Below are positions 44,384 to 52,633 of a DNA stretch of 64,000 nt, one piece after another. Below the pieces are notes generated by a model. The model searched no databases. It saw only the letters and a list, made by a program, of their open reading frames with translations, and was not told the origin of the DNA. The DNA is from Marinobacterium aestuarii (GTDB lineage: Bacteria; Pseudomonadota; Gammaproteobacteria; Pseudomonadales; Balneatricaceae): NCBI RefSeq assembly GCF_001651805.1, contig NZ_CP015839.1, positions 1,240,001 to 1,304,000 on the forward strand, given 5' to 3'. The translations under genes and the position numbers were made by a program. The first letter of the stretch is position 1. Every line of letters begins with the position of its first letter.

Positions 44384-45544
44384 TTATGTTACGTACTGGC
44401 GCAGTATGTCCCGGGCGATGACGATGCGCTGTACTTCGCTGGTGCCCTCGTAAATGCTGGTGATGCGCGCATCCCGTGTCATGCGCTCCAGCGGGTATTC
44501 GCACATGTAGCCGTAACCGCCGAGCAGCTGCAGCGCGCTGTAGCAGGCCTGGTTGGCTTTCTCGCTGGCGAACAGCTTGGCCATGGAGGCTTCCCTGGCG
44601 AAGCTTTGTCCCTTCTCCTTGCGATCGGCTGCGCTCATCAATAGCAGGCGCGCCGCTTCAAGCTCGGTGGCGCGATCGGCAATAATCCACTGCAACCCCT
44701 GAAAATCGGCGATAGCTTGGCCGAACTGCTTGCGCTCGGTAGCGTAGCGGGTGGCGTAGTCCATCGCCGCCAGGCCAATGCCCAGCGCCAGCGAGCCGAC
44801 GCCGATACGGCCGCCTGCAAGTTCCGATACCGCAATGCGAAAGCCATCGTTGAGCTTGCCCAGAAGTGCGCCCTGGGGGATTTCTACGTTGTCAAAATGC
44901 ACTTCGTTGGTAGCTGATCCGCACTGTCCCATCTTGTGTTCGGCCGGGCCTACGCTGATGCCGGGCCTGTTCGCTTCCACCAGAAAGCAGCTGATGCCCT
45001 TACCCTTGGCGGCGGCAGGGTCGGTGACGGCCCAGACCACAAAAACACCGGCAAATGCTGCGCTGGTAATCCACTGCTTGGTGCCACTGATGCGCCAGCC
45101 ATCGGCGGTTGGCTCGGCGCGGGTTCGCATCGAGGCCGGGTCTGAGCCTGCGCCGGCTTCGGTCAGGCAGAAGCTGCCGCTGAGGTACTCGCCACTGCAG
45201 AGCCTGGGCAGATAGGCGGCTTTCTGTGCGTTGTTCCCCACCGCCTGGATGACTTCGGCCACCATGTTGGTCACCGACATGGTAACGGCCGTGGCAGCGC
45301 AGGCTCTGGCGATTTCGGTAATGGCCAGGCTAAAGGCCACCACGCCGGCCTCGGTGCCGCCGTACTGGCTGTCGATGTTCAGGCCCATGAAACCGAGTTC
45401 CGCGAGCTTGGCGCAGTGCTGTTTGAGCAGTGCATGATTGGCCGTGCGATCAAGCTCTGCGGCGACGGGTGCGAGCTCCGCCTCTGCAAAACGGCGCGCC
45501 GTGTCCTGGATCAGGCTTTGTTCTTCGGTCAGTGACAGGTCCAT
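44384..45544 (-). CDS. Acyl-CoA dehydrogenase family protein
   Basis: A 386-residue FAD-dependent acyl-CoA dehydrogenase. Signatures: FCLTEAGAGSDPASMRTRA (flavin and substrate contact), ISGTKQWITSAAFAGVFVVWA, QLLGGYGYMCEYPLERMTRDARI and IYEGTSEVQRIVIARDIL with the catalytic Glu near residue 363. This is the short-chain/branched-chain (butyryl- or isovaleryl-CoA) type; chain length cannot be fixed. ATG 45544 has CGGAG nearby; an upstream ATG at 45583 adds 13 residues unlike the family. It is a single gene with no beta-oxidation partners adjacent. Confidence 0.92.
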   Translation of the reverse strand: MDLSLTEEQSLIQDTARRFAEAELAPVAAELDRTANHALLKQHCAKLAELGFMGLNIDSQYGGTEAGVVAFSLAITEIARACAATAVTMSVTNMVAEVIQAVGNNAQKAAYLPRLCSGEYLSGSFCLTEAGAGSDPASMRTRAEPTADGWRISGTKQWITSAAFAGVFVVWAVTDPAAAKGKGISCFLVEANRPGISVGPAEHKMGQCGSATNEVHFDNVEIPQGALLGKLNDGFRIAVSELAGGRIGVGSLALGIGLAAMDYATRYATERKQFGQAIADFQGLQWIIADRATELEAARLLLMSAADRKEKGQSFAREASMAKLFASEKANQACYSALQLLGGYGYMCEYPLERMTRDARITSIYEGTSEVQRIVIARDILRQYVT

Positions 45545-45715
45545 GGCGGGCTCCGCAGTTTTTTGGGGGATAAGGGTATGCAATAAGGGAATGTACCTAT
45601 TTATACGTGAGCTTTACCTTAACGTAAAGTTTGCTATTGCAGGCGTTGCGCCACGCTTGACAGCATTGGTTATCAGCAGCATGGTGGGCTCTCTGGCTGT
45701 AAATGGACTGACTCG

Positions 45716-46792
45716 ATGGCAAAACGCGAAGAGGGGGCTGCCCTGGCGCCCCGACTCAGCAGTGCGGCGGAGCTTGATATTCCCTGGTCTACGCTTGAAA
45801 CCCTTATCGGCGGCCGTTCAGTGGTGGACCTGCAGCAACTACCGGTGACGGATGATCGCTCTGCCGCGCGTTTCCTGCAGGCCTATGGCTTTGATACCAC
45901 GGACCCTGGTGACTGCCGCGCCATGGAGCAGATCCATGCGCGCGCCATTCGCTATCTGGATGAAGTGGTGTTGCCCTGGCAGTGGCTCGGGGCTGTGCCT
46001 GAGCCCTGGCGTAGCATGCCGATCGAGGATCTGCTGGTCGCCGCGGCTAAGCCACCGACGGGTGAATGGCCCAACTGGCCCTGTGTTCTGCTCAAGGTGC
46101 TGCACTGTGCCACCCATGCGCTCTTCAGTTCGGATCTCGAAGCGCACCAGGCGGCCCTGCAAAGTGTGCGGGCGCGTTTCCTGCCTTTTCTGTTCGAGCA
46201 GGCGGGGCAGCAGTGGATTGGCGATGAGAACTGCAAGATTCCGCTGGTGGATTTTCATATCAAGGAGGAAAAGCCCTTCGAGCGCTTTATGACCAAGCTG
46301 CTGCACAAACCCGGCAACCTGGCGCTGGAGGTGTTTGACCGCCTGGGTGTGCGGCTGGTGACGCACGATATCTTTTCGGCGGTGCTGCTGATCAAGTTTC
46401 TGCGCAGTCGCAATATCATCATGTTTGCCAATCAGCTGCCTGAGCGCAGCCGTAACTCCCTTGCCGAACTCGATGAAATACACCGGCTCTACGGCGTCAG
46501 TGCGCCGCCCTTTGTTCTTGAGCAGCCCGCGGGCGCCATGCTGCCACTGGCGGAGCTGTCCGGTGATAATCCCTTCAGTGACCGCGCCTTTCGCATGTTC
46601 AAGTTTGTCGAGCGGCTTATCGTGAAGTTGCCGGATGGCCGACGCAGCATCTATCCCTATGAAATCCAGCTGCTGGACTGCAATGCCTGGGAGTCGTCGT
46701 TCAGTGGCGATGCCACGCACTCCGCTTACGAAGCCCGTCAGCTAAAAAGGGTACGCCAGCGCCTGTTCGGTCATCCGGTGCAGGGTACCTAA
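45716..46792 (+). CDS. Conserved protein of unknown function (TIGR04552-like)
   Basis: A 358-residue soluble protein that I associate, with moderate certainty, with the TIGR04552/TIGR04562 group of uncharacterised proteins. Visible features: an acidic helical N-terminal half (DPGDCRAMEQIHARAIRYLDEVVLPW), and a strongly patterned core PLVDFHIKEEKPFERFMTKLLHKPGNLALEVFDRLGVRLVTHDIFSAVLLIKFLRSRNIIMFAN. Late YPYEIQLLD recalls the Q-Q-D end of RelA/SpoT-type nucleotidyltransferase folds (VRLVTHDIFSA is similar to RVVTxxxxD...). A synthetase-like role is speculation. Stand-alone gene. Confidence 0.6.
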   Translation: MAKREEGAALAPRLSSAAELDIPWSTLETLIGGRSVVDLQQLPVTDDRSAARFLQAYGFDTTDPGDCRAMEQIHARAIRYLDEVVLPWQWLGAVPEPWRSMPIEDLLVAAAKPPTGEWPNWPCVLLKVLHCATHALFSSDLEAHQAALQSVRARFLPFLFEQAGQQWIGDENCKIPLVDFHIKEEKPFERFMTKLLHKPGNLALEVFDRLGVRLVTHDIFSAVLLIKFLRSRNIIMFANQLPERSRNSLAELDEIHRLYGVSAPPFVLEQPAGAMLPLAELSGDNPFSDRAFRMFKFVERLIVKLPDGRRSIYPYEIQLLDCNAWESSFSGDATHSAYEARQLKRVRQRLFGHPVQGT

Positions 46793-46907
46793 ATCAGCCG
46801 TTTGGACGCAGGAGTCATCAGCAGTGGCTTGAGTCATGTCGGCAGCTGGTATATGGTCGCGAATCTGCGCTGCTTGGCGTTTTCTTATCTGATGACAGGG
46901 GTTGGGC

Positions 46908-47498
46908 GTGAAGCTGGATGCGCTGATTCTGGCCGGTGGTGAAGGCCGGCGAATGGGGGGGAGTGACAAGGGGCTGCTCAGTCTGGCGGGACGGCCGATG
47001 ATCGACCATCTTGGGACGCGGCTGCGAGACTGTACCGAGCATGTCTGGATCAGCTGTCGTGAGGATCAGGCGGCGGACTATACGGCTGTTGCCGATGGTC
47101 TGCTGCTGGACGAGGGCGATAGCCTTGGCCCCCTCAGCGGTATCAGTCGGGCGCTGCAGGAGCTGAGCTGCAGTCATCTGTTGATCACGCCCTGTGATAC
47201 GCCGCTGGTGTCACTGGCAAGCTTCAGGCAGATGATCGCGCACAGTCAGGCGGCGCCCGATCAGATCGTAGTGGTGCACGATGGTGACTATTTGCAGACG
47301 CTGCATCTGATAGTGCCGGTGGCGAAGGCCGCATCGCTAAATTTGTTCCGGACCACAGGCCGGCGGGCGGTACGGGGCTGGCTGGAGCAGGAAGGCTACG
47401 TCGAGTGTCGCTGTGACGACCCGGTCGAGTTTATGAACATCAATACGCTGGACGCTCTGGCGGCAGCGCAGGCGTTGCTGGAGGGGGCTGATAGCTGA
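46908..47498 (+). CDS. mobA: Molybdenum cofactor guanylyltransferase
   Basis: A 196-residue GTP-using enzyme that converts Mo-molybdopterin to the guanine dinucleotide form. LILAGGEGRRMGGSDKGLLSLAGRPMIDHL is the nucleotide-binding signature, followed by DSLGPLSGISRAL, TPCDTPLVS and a C-terminal FMNINTLDAL (the F-N-N-T-DL motif). GTG 46908 was chosen because AGGGG lies six bases before it; TTG 46902 is an alternative. It is four kilobases from the molybdenum hydroxylase genes, although that enzyme type often uses the cytosine rather than the guanine form. Confidence 0.92.
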   Translation: MKLDALILAGGEGRRMGGSDKGLLSLAGRPMIDHLGTRLRDCTEHVWISCREDQAADYTAVADGLLLDEGDSLGPLSGISRALQELSCSHLLITPCDTPLVSLASFRQMIAHSQAAPDQIVVVHDGDYLQTLHLIVPVAKAASLNLFRTTGRRAVRGWLEQEGYVECRCDDPVEFMNINTLDALAAAQALLEGADS

Positions 47499-47519
47499 GG
47501 CTACGGGCGTAGCCTCAGC
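47494..47519. terminator. Hairpin between convergent mobA and dgoD
   Basis: GCTGAGGCTAC, loop GGGC, GTAGCCTCAGC: a perfect 11-bp stem overlapping the mobA stop codon and lying ten bases from the dgoD stop. No T run; likely a bidirectional transcription barrier. Confidence 0.5.
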
Positions 47520-47528
47520 GGCGTCATG

Positions 47529-48677
47529 TTACCACTCGGCGATGCTGCCATCCTCGTGGGTCCAGACGGGGTTGCGCCAGCGATGACCCACCTTGGCGCG
47601 CTCCTCGACATAGGCTTCATCGATCTCTACACCCAGCCCGGGGCCATCCGGTATGGCAATGAAGCCGTTCTCTATTTTCAGGGCTGACTTGTCGACCAGA
47701 TAGTCGAGCACATCGTTGCCCTTGTTGTAATGGATCCCCATGCTCTGTTCCTGAATGAAGGCATTGTGACAGACCGCATCCAGTTGCAGTGAGGCGGCCA
47801 GTGTCAGGGGGCCGAGGGGGCAGTGGGGTGCCAGGGCAACATCATGTGCGCTGGCAAGGGTCGCGATCTTCAGGCCTTCGCTGATGCCGCCGCAATGGCT
47901 CAGGTCCGGCTGGATGATGTCGATCATGCCCTCGGCCAGCAGGTCCCTGAACTGGTAGCGGGTATGCAGCCGTTCTCCTGTGGCCAGTGGATAGCCGAGA
48001 TTACCGGCGATGTGCTTGAGCGCCGGCAAATGTTCCGGCAGTACCGGTTCCTCGACGAACATCGGATGGTACTGCTCCAGTTCGCGCAGCAGTGCCTTGG
48101 CCATGGGGCGGTGTACCCGGCCGTGAAAATCGATGGCGATTCCCACATCCGGGCCCACTTCGGCGCGTGCCTCGGCCACTCGGGCCACGGCCTGGTCAAT
48201 TTTGCTGTGGCTGTCGACGATAGCCATTTCGGCGCTACCATTCATTTTGAATGCCGTGAAGCCCTGATCCACCAGGGCTCGGGCGCCGGCGGCGACATCC
48301 TGAGGGCGGTCGCCTCCGGTCCAGGCGTAGACGCGCATCTTGTCACGGCAGGCGCCTCCGAGCAGCTGGTGCACAGGCACCCCCAAATCCCGCCCCTTTA
48401 AGTCCCACAGGGCCTGATCGATGCCGGCGATAGCGCTCATCAGTACCGGGCCACCGCGATAGAAACCACCACGGTAGAGCATGTTCCACAGGTGTTCGAT
48501 GCGGTGCGGATCCTGGCCGATGAGGTAGTCGGACAGTTCATGCACGGCGGCTTCTACAGTAGTCGCCCGGCCTTCAACCACTGGTTCGCCCCAGCCATAG
48601 ACGCCGGCATCGGTTTCAATTTTCAGGAAGAGCCAGCGCGGTGGCACCTGCCAGGTTTTAAGCGCAGTTATTTTCAT
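47529..48677 (-). CDS. dgoD: D-galactonate dehydratase
   Basis: A 382-residue enolase-superfamily enzyme dehydrating D-galactonate to 2-dehydro-3-deoxy-galactonate. Metal ligands D183, E209 and E235 and the catalytic histidines H185 (DFHGRVH) and H285 (LAPHCPLGPL) sit at the same numbers as in the E. coli enzyme of equal length. MKITALKTWQVPPRWLFLKIETD is the diagnostic start. It ends a minus-strand operon gntK-dctP-dctQ-dctM-dgoD, eight bases after dctM. No KDPGal kinase or aldolase is present in the window. Confidence 0.94.
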   Translation of the reverse strand: MKITALKTWQVPPRWLFLKIETDAGVYGWGEPVVEGRATTVEAAVHELSDYLIGQDPHRIEHLWNMLYRGGFYRGGPVLMSAIAGIDQALWDLKGRDLGVPVHQLLGGACRDKMRVYAWTGGDRPQDVAAGARALVDQGFTAFKMNGSAEMAIVDSHSKIDQAVARVAEARAEVGPDVGIAIDFHGRVHRPMAKALLRELEQYHPMFVEEPVLPEHLPALKHIAGNLGYPLATGERLHTRYQFRDLLAEGMIDIIQPDLSHCGGISEGLKIATLASAHDVALAPHCPLGPLTLAASLQLDAVCHNAFIQEQSMGIHYNKGNDVLDYLVDKSALKIENGFIAIPDGPGLGVEIDEAYVEERAKVGHRWRNPVWTHEDGSIAEW

Positions 48678-48685
48678 CGCAGGCC

Positions 48686-49990
48686 TCAGTTAAGCATCCA
48701 GAGCGCGGTTTGTGGCCAGGCCAGCAATAGCGCAAGTACACAGAGTTGCAGCGCGATAAAGGGCAGTACGGCGATAAAGATATCCTTGAGGCTGACCTCC
48801 GGCGGGGCTACGCCCTTGAGGTAAAACGCGGCCGGCCCGAACGGCGGTGACAGGAAGGAAACCTGCATGTTCACGGCGAACAGGATGCCGAACCACACCG
48901 GGTCAAAGCCCAGCTGCACCACGATGGGTACGAAGATCGGCAGGGCCAGCATGGCGATGCCGATCCAGTCGAGGAAGAGCCCCAGCACCAGCAGTATGGC
49001 CATCATCACCAGAATGATGACGATCGGTGCCACATCCAGTCCGTTAATCATGCCGGACACGAAGCGATTACCCCCCATCAGGTTGTAGACCCCCACCAGG
49101 GCTGCGGCACCTATGCCGATCCAGATAATCATGCCGCAGGTGATCATCGTTTGCCCCAGGCTGATGTGCATCACCTTGAGGGAAAATTCGCCGCGCAGCA
49201 CTATGGCCAGCAGCACGCCGAATACACCCATGGCGGCGGCTTCAGTCACCGAGGCGATACCGCCGTAAATGGTGCCCAGCACCATGCCTGCAATCATCCC
49301 CGGTACAATAATCGCCTTTAACGCCTGACGCTTGCTGTCAAAGCCGGTGTTGTGGTCTTCCGGGCGCAGCGGCGGCCCCATGGCGGGATTGCGGATACAG
49401 CGCACCAGCACATAGGCGATATAGGAGGCCATCAGGATAACCGCCGGTGTAATGGCGGCGGTGAAGAGGTCGGCAATCGATACGCTGGCGATCATGCCGT
49501 AGATGATCAGTACGATGGAGGGCGGCATCATGGTGCCGAGCGCGCCGCCGGCGCAGACCACACCGATGGACAGATGCTTGTCATAGCCCAGGCGCAGCAT
49601 CTGCGGCAGGGCAAGAATGCCGAGAAGTACAATTTCACCGCCGATAATGCCGGACAGTGCCGCCAGAAAAAAGGCTACAACAATGGTCTGTACCGCCACG
49701 CCACCGGGCAGACGACCGGCAAACATGCGCATGGCATTGAACAGGTCCTTGGCGATGCCGGAGCGATCCAGCAGGGATGCCATCAGTACAAACATGGGTA
49801 CCGCCACTAGGGAATACTCGGTAACGAAACCGTACACCCGGCTGGTGACCAGCGGCAGGGCGTTGCTGCCGAACCAGCCAAAGGTAAAGGCCATGGCAAT
49901 CAGGCCGGTAATAAAGGCCAGCGGCAGGCCGGTGACCAGCAGGGCGAAAATCAGCCCGACCATCAAAAAGGTAGCGTTGGCGATATCCAT
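48686..49990 (-). CDS. dctM: TRAP transporter large permease (DctM)
   Basis: A 434-residue inner-membrane protein with about twelve helices. Family motifs GLPLAFITGLIAM near the start, SGIIGGEIVLLGILALPQMLRLGYDKHLS, ALGTMMPPSIVLIIYG, and PVWFGILFAVNMQVSFLSPPFGPAAFYLKG near the C-terminus. It conducts Na+-driven uptake of the ligand delivered by DctP. The start overlaps the dctQ stop by one base (TAATG on the minus strand), so translation is coupled. A longer frame to 50146 overlaps dctQ and is rejected. Confidence 0.93.
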   Translation of the reverse strand: MDIANATFLMVGLIFALLVTGLPLAFITGLIAMAFTFGWFGSNALPLVTSRVYGFVTEYSLVAVPMFVLMASLLDRSGIAKDLFNAMRMFAGRLPGGVAVQTIVVAFFLAALSGIIGGEIVLLGILALPQMLRLGYDKHLSIGVVCAGGALGTMMPPSIVLIIYGMIASVSIADLFTAAITPAVILMASYIAYVLVRCIRNPAMGPPLRPEDHNTGFDSKRQALKAIIVPGMIAGMVLGTIYGGIASVTEAAAMGVFGVLLAIVLRGEFSLKVMHISLGQTMITCGMIIWIGIGAAALVGVYNLMGGNRFVSGMINGLDVAPIVIILVMMAILLVLGLFLDWIGIAMLALPIFVPIVVQLGFDPVWFGILFAVNMQVSFLSPPFGPAAFYLKGVAPPEVSLKDIFIAVLPFIALQLCVLALLLAWPQTALWMLN

Positions 49991-50574
49991 TAACGGGACT
50001 CCTCGGTGCCTTGTGCACGCTGGCACGACTGGATCAGGTGCAACAGCGCCTGCAGCATCATCAGGCCTAAGGCAAACAGGATGATGCCCTTGGTGAGGGC
50101 GGGCATGGGTGGATTCCAGGATGTGCCTGAACGTTCGAGCTGCCACTCACCCAGCGGGTTGTGAGAGGCGCGCCAGAACATGTTGAAGGCCGCATAGGAC
50201 ATGGCGACGCAGAAGCCCAGGGTCACCAGATCATTGAAACGGTCGAACCAGATACGAAACTCCGGCTTGACGCTGTCGTACAGCACGCGCACGCGAATAT
50301 GCCTGTTCTTGGCCAGGGTTGCAGGGCCCCCCAGGGCAAAGCTCACGGCGACCAGAAAGACCACGCTTTCGTGTACCCAGGATGTGGGCGAATCGAAGAC
50401 ATAGCGCATGATGACTTCAAACACGCTGATGCCCATGGCCAGAAAAACCAGCCAGGCGGCGGCGGCGCCAAAGCGGGAAATGATCCGGTCCAGGCCATTG
50501 CGCTCGCCACCGACCATGGAGTCGTGGATCGGGCTGTCTTCGGCGGGTGTTGGGGTGTTGGAAAGGGTAGACAT
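49990..50574 (-). CDS. dctQ: TRAP transporter small permease (DctQ)
   Basis: A 194-residue protein with four predicted membrane helices (from about residue 40 onward). It has the DctQ segment FEVIMRYVFDSPTSWVHESVVFLVAVSFALGGPATLAKNRHIRVRVLYD. ATG 50574 was chosen for its GGAGG ribosome site; an upstream ATG at 50634 lies in sequence close to the MITE-like copy C. The 239-base gap to dctP contains that repeat. Confidence 0.92.
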   Translation of the reverse strand: MSTLSNTPTPAEDSPIHDSMVGGERNGLDRIISRFGAAAAWLVFLAMGISVFEVIMRYVFDSPTSWVHESVVFLVAVSFALGGPATLAKNRHIRVRVLYDSVKPEFRIWFDRFNDLVTLGFCVAMSYAAFNMFWRASHNPLGEWQLERSGTSWNPPMPALTKGIILFALGLMMLQALLHLIQSCQRAQGTEESR

Positions 50575-50632
50575 GAAGCCTCCGCACGGGCTGCAGGGCA
50601 GCCCGTCATTCGGATTGAAAACGAAGCGGGTC

Positions 50633-50800
50633 AAGGAGGTTGTCCGACAATACCCACCGACAGCGAGCCACCTGACTCTTTAATAAAGAGAGGGGCTGTT
50701 TTCTGCGCTGTTTCGCGTTGAATAGAACCACTATTCACTTTAAAACAGCGCAAAAAATCGAGCCGTCTCGCTACGGCAAGCAGTATCGGGCAGCCTCCTT
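50633..50800 (+). mobile_element. MITE-like repeat, divergent copy C (168 bp)
   Basis: Imperfect inverted ends (AAGGAGGTTGTCCGACAATAC and GTATCGGGCAGCCTCCTT) and an internal core shared with copies A and B: GAATAGAACCACTATT, CAAAAAATCGAGCCGTCTCG, CTCGCTACG. It lies between dctP and dctQ, inside the likely operon, with no reading frame. It contains CTCTTTAATAAAGAG, a small hairpin that could act on the transcript. Confidence 0.65.
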
Positions 50801-50813
50801 GTAGCCCGCCGGA

Positions 50814-51854
50814 TTACATCAGGTTGCGGTCAGACAGAAAGCCGACCACGGAGTCGTAGATCTTCTGGTTAAGCTCGCTTTTTGTCGCCCAGACTTTCCA
50901 CTCTTCCTTGGCGATGTTGCGAAACTTCGCGCGTTCTTCCGGCGCCATGTCGATCACGGTGATGGAGGCGTCTTCACGGGCCTGCTTCACGGCAACAAGA
51001 TCACGGGCTTTCAGGGTGGCGACCATTTCGTAGGCCATGGAATCAACCGAGGTTTCCAGAATGGCTTTCAGGTCCGCCGGCAGACCGTCCCAGATATCCT
51101 TGTTCAGCGATACCGACACCATGGGCAGGGAATGGAAGCCCGGGTAGTTGGGGTACTTGGCGAAGCTGTGCAGGCCCTGGTCGTGGTTGGTGGAGAAGAC
51201 GGTGTAGTCAGCCGCATCGATAACGCCTTTCTCCAGCGCGGTATAGACCTCGGAGCCCGGCAGGTTCACCGGTGTAGCGCCGGCTTTCTCGAAGATGTTG
51301 TAGACCATGCCCTCAGGTGCGCGCAGTTTCAGGCCCTTCATGTCGGCCACGGTACGGATGGGCTTCTTGGAGACGAAGGCTTCAAGCCCGGTGGCGGCCG
51401 CACCGATCAGGTGCACGCCGTAGGGCTCAACCAGCTCGTTGTAGATCTCTTCGCCGCCGTTGTATTTCATGTATTCGAGGAATTCCAGCGGATCACCCCA
51501 GGCGCCCACCAGGTTGCCGAGCATGCCAAAGGCGGGGTCACGGCCCGAGAAGTAGCTCGGGTCTGTCAGGTGGCCCTGCAGAATGCCGGAGCTTACGGCA
51601 TCCAGTGTCTGGTTGGCCTGGACCACGGCATTGACCGGCAGGATTTCGATCTCGATACGCCCACTGGACATGGTCTTGACGTTATCGGCCCACTTTTTCT
51701 TGATTTCAAACTGCGGCTCACCGGTGTTTTCCGAGGTCTGGAAGGTCCAGTTGAACTCAGCCGCCTGGGCGCTGCCCAGCAGCAGGCCGGCGCTGATAAT
51801 GGCGCCGGTCAGCAGGCGCTTGGAAGACGTTAGCAGGGGTGTTGTTATTTTCAT
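50814..51854 (-). CDS. dctP: TRAP transporter periplasmic substrate-binding protein (DctP)
   Basis: A 346-residue exported protein: signal peptide 1 to about 31 (LLTGAIISAGLLLGSAQAAEF), then a DctP fold with VNAVVQANQTLDAVSSGILQ, GLEAFVSKKPIRTVADMKGLKLRAPEGMVYNIFEKAGATPVNLPGSEVYTALEKGVIDAADYT. The R-x-P-E segment carries the Arg that normally binds a carboxylate, consistent with a sugar-acid ligand such as galactonate or gluconate. Located between gntK and dctQ. Confidence 0.93.
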   Translation of the reverse strand: MKITTPLLTSSKRLLTGAIISAGLLLGSAQAAEFNWTFQTSENTGEPQFEIKKKWADNVKTMSSGRIEIEILPVNAVVQANQTLDAVSSGILQGHLTDPSYFSGRDPAFGMLGNLVGAWGDPLEFLEYMKYNGGEEIYNELVEPYGVHLIGAAATGLEAFVSKKPIRTVADMKGLKLRAPEGMVYNIFEKAGATPVNLPGSEVYTALEKGVIDAADYTVFSTNHDQGLHSFAKYPNYPGFHSLPMVSVSLNKDIWDGLPADLKAILETSVDSMAYEMVATLKARDLVAVKQAREDASITVIDMAPEERAKFRNIAKEEWKVWATKSELNQKIYDSVVGFLSDRNLM

Positions 51855-51934
51855 GCTTCACCTATCAGTGGTTTTTAGATTACAAGTCCGTCCATCGACC
51901 CTGAGAAGGTTAGTCGATGGCGGGCTCGGGGGTG

Positions 51935-52426
51935 TTATCGGGGTAATTTTGCGAGAATTTCCTGCACGATTTGAGGCACGCTCTGCAGCACGGAGACGCG
52001 AACACAGGCTTCGTCGGTGCCGGGCTCCTGCAGCGTTTCGAACTGGCTGGTCACCAGGGTGGCCACCATAAAATGATTCTGGCGCAGTGACATGCGCCGC
52101 TCGATCTCAGCGCGCTCAGCCTGCAGGTAGACAAAGGTCAGCGGGCCGCTGCTGGCCAGGGTCTGGCGGTAGTCTTTCTTCAGTGCCGAGCACGACAGCA
52201 CGGCCTGGCTGCCCTGAGCATGGGCGGCGCTGAGCTCATCGCGCAGGCGCTCGAGCCAGGGCTGGCGGTCGGCGTCGGTCAGCGGGATGCCGGCGGACAT
52301 GCGCTGCACGTTTTCCACCGGGTGAAAGCTGTCGCCTTCGATAAAACGCGCACCCAGTTCATCCGCTAATAGTTTGCCGATGGTACTTTTGCCGCAGCCG
52401 CACACGCCCATAATGACTAGATTCAT
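51935..52426 (-). CDS. gntK: Gluconokinase
   Basis: A 163-residue kinase phosphorylating gluconate to 6-phosphogluconate. The P-loop is GVCGCGKST (7-15), followed by EGDSFHPVENVQRMSAGIPLTDADRQPWLERL and VLSCSALKKDYRQTL, all diagnostic for the GntK/GntV family. ATG 52426 gives the family start MNLVIMGVCG; the longer frame to 52567 crosses the operators and is rejected. First gene of the minus-strand operon; an operator lies 30 bases upstream. Confidence 0.93.
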   Translation of the reverse strand: MNLVIMGVCGCGKSTIGKLLADELGARFIEGDSFHPVENVQRMSAGIPLTDADRQPWLERLRDELSAAHAQGSQAVLSCSALKKDYRQTLASSGPLTFVYLQAERAEIERRMSLRQNHFMVATLVTSQFETLQEPGTDEACVRVSVLQSVPQIVQEILAKLPR

Positions 52427-52455
52427 ATTCTTGTTTTCATAGTGTAAAAATGAGT

Positions 52456-52465
52456 TTAGCGCTAA
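52456..52465. promoter_or_regulatory. LacI-type operator O1, TTAGCGCTAA
   Basis: Perfect 10-bp palindrome in the context GTTTAGCGCTAACAC, 30 bases upstream of gntK. It resembles GntR-type operators of E. coli (TTA-N4-TAA with flanking T/A). The adjacent divergent LacI-family gene is the probable binder. Confidence 0.8.
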
Positions 52466-52554
52466 CACTGGTGGGTCTAAAAAAACCGCACCAATGCGGA
52501 ACCTAGCGAGTTGTATAAGACTATACCAGCGGCTAAAGTGCGTCAAATAATATT

Positions 52555-52564
52555 TTAGCGCTAA
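52555..52564. promoter_or_regulatory. LacI-type operator O2, TTAGCGCTAA
   Basis: Second perfect copy in the context ATTTTAGCGCTAACATAG, 99 bases from O1 and 70 bases upstream of the regulator gene. The spacing would allow looping and joint control of both divergent promoters. Confidence 0.8.
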
Positions 52565-52576
52565 CATAGGCCCGTA

Positions 52577-52586
52577 TTAGCGCTGC
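52577..52586. promoter_or_regulatory. Degenerate operator O3, TTAGCGCTGC
   Basis: One perfect half-site (TTAGCG) and a changed second half, 22 bases after O2, i.e. two helical turns, so it could be a weak cooperative site on the same DNA face. Confidence 0.5.
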
Positions 52587-52633
52587 ATAAATACTGCTAG
52601 AATGGCGCCTTCTAGGGTGCTGGAGCGGTAACA

